Shown one piece after another: positions 54,073-64,000 of a stretch of 64,000 nt of DNA. The notes beneath the pieces are model-generated. The model was not told the DNA's origin. It did not search any database and saw only the letters and a list, made by a program, of their open reading frames with translations. Origin of the DNA: Ifrita kowaldi (taxonomy: Eukaryota > Chordata > Aves > Passeriformes > Cinclosomatidae); assembly GCA_013398055.1 (NCBI GenBank), contig VZRS01004464.1:38749-102748 (forward strand). The letters are read 5' to 3'. Position 1 is the first letter of the stretch. Each line of letters begins with the position of its first letter. The position numbers and the translations under genes were made by a program.

Positions 54073-56088
54073 GTTTTTTAAAATGCATTCTCCTTCTACC
54101 ACACAGCTAGCAACTAAAACTCTTACTGAAACCATTTTCAGTTACCTGAGGAAATAAGGCTTAAGCACATACTTTGTTTCCACCAATCGCTCCTCCCAAC
54201 AGCAAGCTTTAGAGAGCTGGAGACTTCAGAGATACAAAGCTCCTAAAAGTTTCAGGAAAACGGAGAGCTGAGCAGAAGGAGTTCAAAAGCACAAGTTCAT
54301 TGTCCCGCTAGAAAGACAGTGCTACAAGTTCGACAATTCCCAGCTCCTTACAGCCTGCTGGCCGACCTGTGCTCACATGGCACCTTTGTGCTCTCACTGC
54401 CTTTGCAGGGCATTTGCCACTCAAGTTATTCTCCCACTGAACATTGCGGGGAACAGAACAAATTATTTTCCCCACAGAACAAGAGCAAGCTCATGTGCAT
54501 GTTGAGGTTCAGTACAGTTTGGGATACAGGATACCTCCCTAAGAAACCAGACATTACCTGTTCTCCTGCATATGTTTTTCCCTCTATTTTATCTTAATAG
54601 GATTGCTTTACTTCAAATCAAAGGCAAAGCACTTTCCCAACATTGCCAGAATTTCAGAAGGGTTTTTTTTTTTCCCTTTAGCCTTGAATGCACAAGCCAT
54701 GTACTACTGCAAGCTAGAGGGAGGGAGAGAAAAATACAAACATTTCCTGTACTTGGTCCCCAAGATGAACAGGTTAAGGGCCACTCCATTCAGGCACACA
54801 AGCATTTTCAATAAAATGAGTGCATTCTCATGGCATTGCAAGATAAACACACAAGCACTATAATGGATTAAAGAAATGTTACATTAATAATGGTCCAACT
54901 GTGTCCACCAATACATCCATAGAAGTTGAACTCTACAGTTAGAAAACAGCTGGTCTAGAATATACCAGTAACTATCAACCTGCAATCTTTTGCAGACAGA
55001 AAGGCAGCTGAAAAATAAAAGAATACTGAATAATTGTGACAAAACAATAATTCTTAATTATTTGTATTTTCATTCTAAGTAGTTAACTCTATGAACAACA
55101 GAGCTCCAAAGACTGATTTTTGTTCAAATGTTATCCTCAAGTTCAAAGTGCTTTTCAGATATTTTTGCAGGTTTGGTTAGAGAGAAAGAAAACACTTTTT
55201 ATTTTCAGATTCTGCACAGCTTTTAATATTTGGTAAAATGCCAGTGTATCCAGAATTTATGAGAATGAAGCACCCTGTGCCAAAGTTTTACTAGCTGAAA
55301 TGGGGAAGTTAGCTTAAACTAAATTTTAAGATGTAAATATAGGAGCAGTATGGCATGTGAAATTTGTAATGTGGCATCTCTTCCTTACTAGCAGCTCCTG
55401 CATACACACTTGCATTGCAGCAAATCTCAAGCAGCCTCCTTCGTGTGAAGTACCTTGTGTTCCCTGCATCTGCCATGGAGTAGGAGTTACAATGCAAAAT
55501 TAAAATATACACCACTAATACACAGATTACCATGTCAAAAGTTGCTTGCATGTCCAGAACTTCACTGTATTGACTTACTTTCAACCTTAGTGTTGAAGAT
55601 TCAATGGACAAGCAAATGAGCAGTTTTAAGCCTCACCATATAAATGCTACAGCGAAGAAGCTGCAGTTCCACATTAACTCAAGCCAGCTTCTCTGCTGTC
55701 AAGATCCCAGCCCTCTCACCCCACCTCAGCCACAAAGTCACGACTCCTCCCTTGGCCTTGGCTGCAGGACTCACGTGCCTGTGCAGCTGAGCTGGCCTAT
55801 TTCAATGTTCAACTAGCGACAGAGTAACTCTTGTGCTCTTCTCCACTCCCATTAACAAATGAATGGTTCCCAGAACCTACATACCAAAGTAGGACCAAAG
55901 CAAAAGAGGTGAGGCTGTGCAGCTGGGGCTGGGAGAAAAGGGAAGAACAGGGCAGGATGAGTACAGGCAGCAGCAAGTTCTGCTTAGGCTGCTACGAGAA
56001 CACAAGGCAATTACATGAAACCCCCCTAAGCCTCACAGGACTTCCTGTATTTAGACAAATCTATAGGAACTGTAAGGACCATTAATAC

Positions 56089-56274
56089 AGAATCACAGAA
56101 TGGCTTGGGTTGGAAGGGACCTCAAAGATCATCGAGTTCCAATCCCCCTGCTGTGGGCAGGGGCACCTTCCACTACAGCACGTTGCTCAGGGCCCCACCC
56201 AACCTGGCCTTTAACACTTCCAGGGATGGGGCATCCACCACTTCCCTAGGTAACCTGTTCCAGTGCTTCACCAT
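56089..56274 (-). mobile_element. CR1 LINE 3' tail, about 185 bp
   Basis: CAGAATCACAGAATGGCTTG, GGTTGGAAGGGACCTCAAAG, CCCCCTGCTGTGGGCAGGGG, CAACCTGGCCTTTAACACTT and CCAGGGATGGGGCATCCACC form a well-preserved CR1 3' UTR, and it looks like one of the least diverged copies here. Confidence 0.93.
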
Positions 56275-59200
56275 AATTACTATTCAAATATAAAGTAGGT
56301 TTTCGTATTTATCCGTTACAGATTAAAACTATATACTTTGTGAAATGTTTCAGTGTGTGATTTTGTTTTCACTTGTTCAACCATGTTTTATAACACACCC
56401 AATGATCAAATCTTTAGTCTCTCACCTCATGATGCAATAATGCAGCTGGTCTTCTAAATCTGTTTTAGATCAGTGACCCCTAATGTGAGTAAGTATATTG
56501 AACAGAAAGAAAGGAAGAATTCCTATGGAAATAACTACATAAATAAAACAATACATGGATATTATTGAATACAATTTTTTGTAGGTCAATGGCATTGCCC
56601 CTCAAAAACCACAGTAGATAAAAATAGCAAGGCATAATGCTTTTCTTGGTTTTGGAATGAAACTGCACCAAGGGAAAGACTCACAAAATCCAAGAACTCA
56701 AAGATCTTAATCTCTTAAAACTAGTCTTGTCCCACAGTGCTGTTCAAAGTAATTTCATTAACTATGCTACAAAAATAGTAGTACATTTGATAATATTCAT
56801 ACTTTTTTTATGAAATTAAAGGGTTCCATTTGCCTCAACTGGACAAGGAATGACTCATGACTTCCTAGTTCACTCTCATGTCTTGATGGTTCATCGTTAT
56901 TTTTACTGCTACATTTCAAAAGACTTCACTATATGCTATAGATTGTCCAGACAACATCAAAAGAAATTCATCTTGTTAGACATTTAAGTAAATGCTCAGT
57001 CATATTAACCACACCAACTGAAAATGGTTATCGTATGGGGTACATAAATAAGGTAAGTAAAATTTGAGACCAAAAGCAACATCAGAAACTCTGGCAGAAA
57101 GAAACTTTTCGCTTCTTAACAAACCAGAATTCAAGCCATGATGAGCAAAAAAAACCTTTAAACCACTTCAACTACGTGCAGGTATTGAAAGGTGACTGTT
57201 GCATAAATGAGTTCCTAGTTCTGTTACAAACCGTGACCTCCTCAAAGCAAGTAACCAGGCAGCATTTTGAAACAATCCACGTGCAATGACAATCCTCCAA
57301 GAGTTCAATGCAAACCAGACTCTGGAGTATCAGTCTGCCCTAAGGGGGAAGTTGACTGTTGCTATTTGCAGCTTCAACAACACAACACCTAACACGTTTC
57401 ACTCTGACAGCTGAAGTTGCCAATAAAGAGTACTAAAGAAAATGCAATCAAAAATGGAGAAAAGCAAGGTGTGTTTGTTTAAGGGATGGTAGAAAAAATA
57501 CACACCCAGTTTGCAAGACAATTACATGTCATCTAGAAGTTGCAAATACTGGAGAAAGTAATAGTCATTACAGGAAAACAGAAAAAGACAAGATTGGTTA
57601 ATGACAAGCAATAAACTTCCTACAGCAAGTTACAGAATATAATGCAACAGAATTATATTGGGCTTTGTATTGTTCTGTAACAACAGATCCTGCTATACAC
57701 AGCAGTCATCCGCAGCACCTGAAGATACACTGACTGCACTAAGACCTGGGACAGACAGAAACTCACCCATGCTCAAGGAAGCCAAAAATAAAATTTGGAA
57801 CGAGAAAAAGAGCCAACAAAACAAACAGGGTATAAAGATTCAGCACAAAGTGGCAAACTACGATCATGGAAACAATTATACATTTTCTGCAATGGCTACC
57901 TTATTTCAAATATTGTTATTGCCAAATCTAGAAAAGAATTTTAAAAAAGTTTGTGACATATCTGGGCCTTCAAGTGATTGACTCAATCTATGACCAAGCT
58001 TTAGTTCAACCTGGTATTTTTTTGTGTGAATGTATTTTTCCATTGCTCATTCTTGGTGTTCTTTTTTCTAGTTTTGTTTCGGTGTTGTGTACGGTTTTTC
58101 TTTTAAATATCTATTCTTTTTCATAATACTCCTACTGACTATATCCAACTATTCCTTTTCACTAATTCCAGTTCTGTGCCAGACACATTATCTTTCTTAC
58201 TGTTCTCCAACTAGGACAAAAACTGAAGAGAACAAAGCCACACAGTACTACCTACAGAAGAAGAAGAAAAACCAAAAAAAAAAGCATATTCATCAGAAGC
58301 CTCACTGCAGCTCCCCATAAAACAACTGGAGACAATTCTCTACATTAGGAATCTGTTTTCAGATGAAAAACACCCATATGCTTCCAATCTTCATTTCAGA
58401 CCCTGATGAGTTCATGCCTCTGTCTGATATGCTACATAATATGTGTCTGTAGGACTGATAGTGGGCATGCAATTGCACCTCTCAGAAGAACACTCAGCAT
58501 CAGTTAGGCATAGGACTCCTTGTAATATATTAGGACTGGACCTTGTCTAAAAAGAGATCACAAGGTGAATTTAAAAGCTTATTAACTGAGATTTGATTAA
58601 TTAAAAAATATGCTACAGAATTTGTGACCAAAATGCTAATAGTTGGAACTAAAAGCATTTATTTAAACAAACAGGCAGGAATTATGGCATACTTAGAACT
58701 AATTAATTTCACAAAGTCTGTTAAAGATTCAAGTCTACAATGACTTCATCACAATAAAGGCTCTACCCAATTATCACCATTCTGGCCCAATAAAATAATC
58801 AGCATGATGTTTAAATGGCTATGAGAGCATGATGACTGAGCAATATTTAGAAGAAAAACAGTTTTTGAAAAAGACCTTCTATTATGTTCATCAATAAGAA
58901 CTGTAAAAGTAAAACAAACACAAAATGACCACCGAGGGCAATACTATCTGTAACATGAAAAAAATGTACCGGTTTCATAATTCTTATGTCAACAAGTTGC
59001 CATCATTCTTCAAAACTCTCTGCTAATGCAAAAGCTAAACAACAGGTTCTGAGTTCTCAGTGGTTCCTCAAAGGCTTCCTGAATAATTTCTGCTTAAAAT
59101 TAAAAGAAATATTTTTAATAGCCAGTTTCACAGTCGACTTAAAGCTAAAATTCAAGGTGTGTTTTTGACTGGTGAATCACCTCAAAAAGTCATTCCTACG

Positions 59201-62200
59201 AGAAGGGTCTCACCCTCATTCTACCTGACTATCCCGTCTGGAAACCAAGTACAATAAAAAGAAAACGTGACCATTTTAAGACAGAGGAGATGGATGGCCA
59301 GAAGAGTAATCATCATTAATCTCAGAAAACTGGGACAGCTTTTTTGCAATAAAAAAAATTTGTAAAAAATCAAGACTTTAATTATTGAATTAAGCTGATC
59401 TATAGCTGAACATGAATAAAAAATTAGGCCATTTTTATTGAATTGCCTTTTCAAGACTCAGTTGAAGAAATTAAGATCAAGTCAAAGGAACAATTCTTAA
59501 TAGAAACTACATCTGACTCAAAAGTTTGAAGCAGAAAATAGACGGGAGGCTAGCAATGCCTCAGCAGAAACTACCAAATATTGCTTGCACCTTTTTCAAC
59601 TCTGCCTTGGCACCAGGTTATACCTATTCTCGGAGAAAAGATACTGAGTGTAAGTCAGAACAGAGGTCCATCTATGTGGCCATTTTTAGGAAAATTTCAA
59701 AGGAAAAAAGAAAAAGAAGTAAAACTACAATATCATCCATGAAGTGTTTTCTGTTTATTAAATTAAATTATAAAGTTAAGTAGAATAATTCCTGACATCA
59801 AGATTCCTGCGATGATAGAGTTCCACAGGACTAAGTAATCAGCTAGGTCACAGGGCAGAGAGGAGAGCAGGTAGAATTAATATAAGCAGGAAAAATGTAT
59901 GTTCATGAGAAAACTGAAAAGGTATCACGACACTTTAACTGCCTGCATTTTTCTTCCTAATTCTGAAATGCAATCCACTTCGAGAAGACAAATGAGACAA
60001 AATTGAAAAGGCTTTGGTTTTGAACACAGAATAGAATGCATATTTAGATGGCCAAATATTTGCAAATGAATAGAAACATCATCAACAAAATTATTTGGGC
60101 ATGTAATTTTGAGGAAAAAGTTGCAAGTACATCTGATTTAACGCATTGAGCGTATTACTACTTTCAGACCATAATGACTTGCTAATGGATTGATTACAAG
60201 TTTTTCATATACCACAGCTGAAGACTAACTAAATACTCCATGCACAAAGAAACATCTTGGAAATGGCAGGGAGTGGCACCACTTCTGTTATTTTGTCTCT
60301 GAAAAGCTCAATAATTGCAGTTCTTCCTGGAAAGAAACAAAACGAGCAGAACCAGAATTTTATTTGGAATGTAGTACAAAATGAGATCTGGAAAATGCAC
60401 CACACAGACTTCAGAAGACTCAGCTATTTGTCAAGGACAATACCCTCTTAAATTTCACTGACTAGATCAGAATACAAAACATTTTAGTTGAAAATAATGG
60501 AAACAAGAAAACAGAGGACCCTATTACAAGAACACCAAACCTTGCAATAAAAGCATCAGAACCAACCAAAGAAGCTAGACAGTAAGAGGGCTGCAGTTGT
60601 TGCATCTGTATCAGCCCACTAAACTCACCAGTGGATGATGATGAAGCTCTGAAAAGCACCTAGCTAAGGAAAAGTCTATTTTTTCAGTAACAGTTTCTCA
60701 GAGGTGAAAAAGAGAAGAAGAAACAAAGCTGACAGATTTGCTGGGCCCACGTGTGAAAAATTTATCACATTCTATTCAGAGAACAAAAAGAAAAACTATG
60801 TTTTAATCTCTGTTTTGAATTAAAAAACCCACCATTTCTCTAAACCCCTACTTACTAGCACCTTCCTACAATTCACAAAACCCATACACTTCAAAACTAG
60901 TAAATAGGAGAGATAAAACTATGGAAATACTTGAAAATTTACATCCTTAAATTCCATAAAGGAGAAGATACCAACATTAGCCTGGAACAAAAATCCTGCT
61001 TATCCTAGTAGAAAGGCCACAACGCTTAACAGAACTACTTGTCCTCCCTCCTTTCACGTTTACTTTCCAGAGAAACATTTTTTTCTTCCAGTGATAGGTT
61101 CTGAATGTTCAGACTGTGGCTGTGGACATTTTACATATCAAGGACCTCAAATAAAGACTAAATTTTTCATTTTCTTGTATTTATACATAACCCACCTCCT
61201 CTCTGACCACAGTAGCCTGCAGTGGTGCAGGGGACATCCATATAGGACAGTAAAGTAGATTAAATGTATCTTTGCTACTGGAAAAATGAGTATTCCCCTC
61301 TTCCTGGCTTGACACTGCCATCCCATTCTGTGTACTTGCTCTGGCACTCATGTGGCCACACAATAAGATAATTCAATTTGCTAATCCAAGGGAGGAAGGA
61401 AAAAAAAAGAGCAAAACAAAAAGAAAAGAAATAGTGTTCTCCTGGGTTAGTGGAGTGAATTAACTTCTCATGTACTTCGAAAAGTACCAGAGTCACTGCA
61501 ACAAAGCAGTGCAGCCATGCTGTACCAAACCCAAAGAAGAGGGAGTAACTGGGAATACTCCACGCAGAGGCATTAAGATACAAGAACGACTAGTCAGCCT
61601 CTTTAATATCCACCCACTCCCTTACTTCTCACCCACATTCTAAGAGCCGGCAGGAGACACTTCAATTTCAGTGATGCAGCACAGATGCACTCCCAAACAC
61701 AGGTCTCCCCATCTGCAATCTAATTATGTCAAAGATCTACTAAAATATAATTGTGGCTTTTATCTGAAACCTCTAGGACAAGCTTGTTTTGACATAATAT
61801 ATGATAAAAAATTATATATACTAATTTAAAATATAAGGGTTTTTTGAAGGTCAAACACAACTTTAACTAAAAAGATCATTCTACCTACAAATGCACCTGT
61901 AGAACAAAAACAGTCTCCCAGCTTTTTGGCAGTAGAGTCAGAGAAACTAAACTACAAGACAGAACTAAGCATTTGCAATTTATTTTAGTATTTTTAAATA
62001 TTTTCATGCATGTATAACTGCACAACAGACATACATGAAGTCATTTAAACAACTCTCTTCCCACCCTTATTTGCATGCATTATTACATGGTTACAGTTTA
62101 AAGTCACCTAATCACATACTGTCCTGCCCCATGCAATGCCCTAGCTGGACTGTGATCCAGGGATGCATTAGCACTGTGCACTGAAGGAAGCTGCTCTCAG

Positions 62201-63849
62201 TAGACCAGTTCCTCGAAAATGCATGGATACACAAGGATCAATACAGGAACGGAAGACGCGCAGGCATTCAGTAAGAGCATCATAAACCTAACACACAATG
62301 AAAGGCCCCCGCAGGCTCAATTAGCGCAGTGAAGATATGCACCTTAGAGTAGATACACACACCCAACCCCAGCTCCCAGCTAGCAGACTTGAAGCTCCAT
62401 CCCTCAGTCACAAACAACTTCCCTTTCTCAAATTGCAGTCTCTTGGTCATAAAAGAATCAATTTTTACTACATTATGTAGCATATCCTTCAAAGATGGGG
62501 AAGTGCCATTGTGTCCTTTTACAATCTCACAAGTGCTAGAAGCTAGCAGAATTTACTTGTAGAAAACCTCCTATCTGCATGTATTCCATATCTGACTCCC
62601 CAGTTCAGAATTTTCTAAAGAAAAAAACAGGATTTCACAGTTTTTCTTTGCTTTCTAGCTAAAGTAAAAACTATCTCTTGTATCTCAATTCCATTCTGCC
62701 TGCAAAGCTGAGAAAAGCAGTGCTAACATGAACACTGTCCTGTTAGGAGAATCAAGGAGATACTATGGTATCAATATACATTAAACACCTTCTCCCTGCA
62801 ATTGCAAGAACTGGAAATGGTACTGCAAAATCAATTTCTGCAACTCCTCATGCCTTGGGTTTCATTCCAGGCATTTGAGGAAGCTTCCAAGCTCTCACCG
62901 ACAACCAAACATAGACTTTTCCAGTTCATTTTCAAAACCTGGATCTTTTCTGGCTTGTATGTTATCATCAGAATTTTGAAGAAATTTTGCCTATCAAGTC
63001 CATGACAGCAGATGAAACACAGTCCAGGATGAACCCACCGTTTTTTTCAAAAGTCAGTTTAAATACGGGAAATAGCCATATGTCAGAACCACTCTCCAAA
63101 CAATGCACTGTCATGCCAAAGTTTGGTAACAACTTACAAGTCAGAAGGTTTCTCTTCAAAAGAATTAAAGAAAGCGTTTTTATCTCATCCATTACAAACA
63201 ACATCCAGATTCTTGATGTTTTGACAAAATTCTTTGAATCCCCAGCTGCATTACTCTCTCTATTCAGCCAGCCTTCCTGACCTCCATCAGACAAAGGAAA
63301 AAAAAAAGCCAACAGAACAGAACACTTACATGAAGGTGACAAAGTGTTTAAAAAAGTGATAATCAAAGAGTGAAGGGAGATTGTTTGCAGTGTTTATATT
63401 TAACTTTTTCTCCGTTCCTGCAAATTTAAAGTTGAGGAGCTTCCATATCAGCAGAGTTCAGCAAGACAGACTGCTCAACATCTGGACATAAAGTAATTCC
63501 CAGAGGAAATTAATCATAGGAAATCACAGCATATTTAATCTGTCTCCGTTCAGTTTACAGAAACTGTCCCATCCCACATATCATTCTACAGACGCACGCC
63601 CAGGGCCAAAAACGCTATCACAATGCCTTGAATGGCATTCCAAAGGAGAAAAGATGATCATCGCAGTGCTAGAGCAGGCTTTATTCTTTCAAAGTACTTA
63701 AATATTTTATGAGTACCTTTGCTTCCACAGGGAAGAAAATAATTTCCTCCAAGTGCAGATCAGTGGATGCTATCTAATCTCTTGTCACAAGAAGGCAATC
63801 CTTATGTATCTGCAACTCATCAGAATAGCATCTACATCTCATTTTTTTT

Positions 63850-64000
63850 CCATCAAGCCGCGAGCGTCGATGGGCTAATTGTCGGCTTGTGTTAAAAAAG
63901 CGCTCAAAACACGGCCGCAGATGCTGGCAGGCAGCGCACGCCATGCCCGCCCGGGTCCCGCCGCCGCTCCCGGCCCGCACGGCCCCGCTGCCCGGCGGCT
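63850..64000. promoter_or_regulatory. CEP170: Edge of a CpG island, probable CEP170 promoter / first-exon region
   Basis: The last ~150 bases switch sharply from AT-rich intron to about 70% G+C with roughly 20 CpG dinucleotides, while CpG is rare in the preceding 23 kb. This is the expected upstream end of CEP170 on the minus strand. In mammals CEP170 and SDCCAG8 are divergently transcribed neighbours, so the island may serve both. No clear first-exon donor or TATA box is visible, so the start site is likely inside the truncated island or beyond base 64000. Confidence 0.65.

Larger units (their letters stand above)
40626..63840 (-). other. CEP170: CEP170 intron within the 5' UTR (about 23 kb, upstream end not resolved)
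   Basis: Noncoding between the start-codon exon and the GC-rich right edge. It holds a hairpin near 44.0 kb, a polypurine tract at 47.9 kb, an internal CR1 fragment (48.56-50.26 kb), two minus-strand CR1 tails (53.8 and 56.1 kb) and several A-rich tracts. The stretches 40.7-43.9, 44.1-47.8, 50.3-53.8, 54.1-56.0 and 56.3-63.8 kb contain nothing else I can name. The upstream boundary is open because I could not identify the first-exon donor. Confidence 0.7.

Noticed and set aside
62968..63366. 132-codon minus-strand frame near the promoter
   Set aside because: No family match that I can recognise and no CpG or start-site context. It overlaps another frame of 97 codons on the opposite strand.
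1..64000. CRISPR arrays, bacterial operons, tRNA or rRNA genes
   Set aside because: No spaced direct repeats, no cloverleaf candidates and no rRNA motifs were seen. The gene structure is plainly vertebrate.

Overview
The window is vertebrate nuclear DNA, almost certainly from a bird. It is AT-rich and intron-dominated, it carries several 3'-end copies of the avian/reptilian CR1 LINE, and it has one LTR of a type I know from bird genomes. The species cannot be fixed from the sequence. No bacterial-type genes, operons, CRISPR arrays or recognisable tRNA/rRNA genes were seen.

The only protein-coding gene I can support is the 5' half of CEP170 (centrosomal protein of 170 kDa), on the minus strand. 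Nine coding exons lie, in transcription order, at 40480-40584, 35535-35624, 31613-31691, 30976-31034, 30697-30859, 27930-28064, 19781-20257, 16498-17141 and 3660-3809. Together they give 1,902 nt, exactly 634 codons with no internal stop, and every exon-exon phase closes. That is roughly the first 40% of a protein of about 1,580 residues; the rest lies left of base 1. The first four coding exons make the N-terminal FHA domain. A CpG-rich block at 63.85-64.0 kb is probably the edge of the promoter. In mammals SDCCAG8 is the divergent neighbour, so this may be a shared promoter, but no SDCCAG8 exon is visible.

Layout: 1-3.7 kb, intron with a CR1 tail; 3.8-16.5 kb, the largest coding intron with two CR1 tails and a GATT microsatellite; 16.5-20.3 kb, the two largest exons; 20.3-27.9 kb, intron with a CR1; 27.9-31.7 kb, exon cluster including the FHA end; 31.7-40.6 kb, first coding exons and an LTR; 40.6-63.8 kb, intron of the 5' UTR with an internal CR1 fragment and two antisense CR1 tails.

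The most notable observation is that the intron between coding exons 3 and 4 is a U12-type AT-AC intron interrupting the FHA domain. It has a perfect ATATCCTT donor, a near-consensus branch site and an AC acceptor. Other points are a two-codon upstream ORF just before the start codon, a thrice-repeated short IEF-type motif in the protein, and a CR1 copy that lacks both ends and has an apparent internal deletion at the ORF1/ORF2 junction. I found no evidence for a wholly new biological system.
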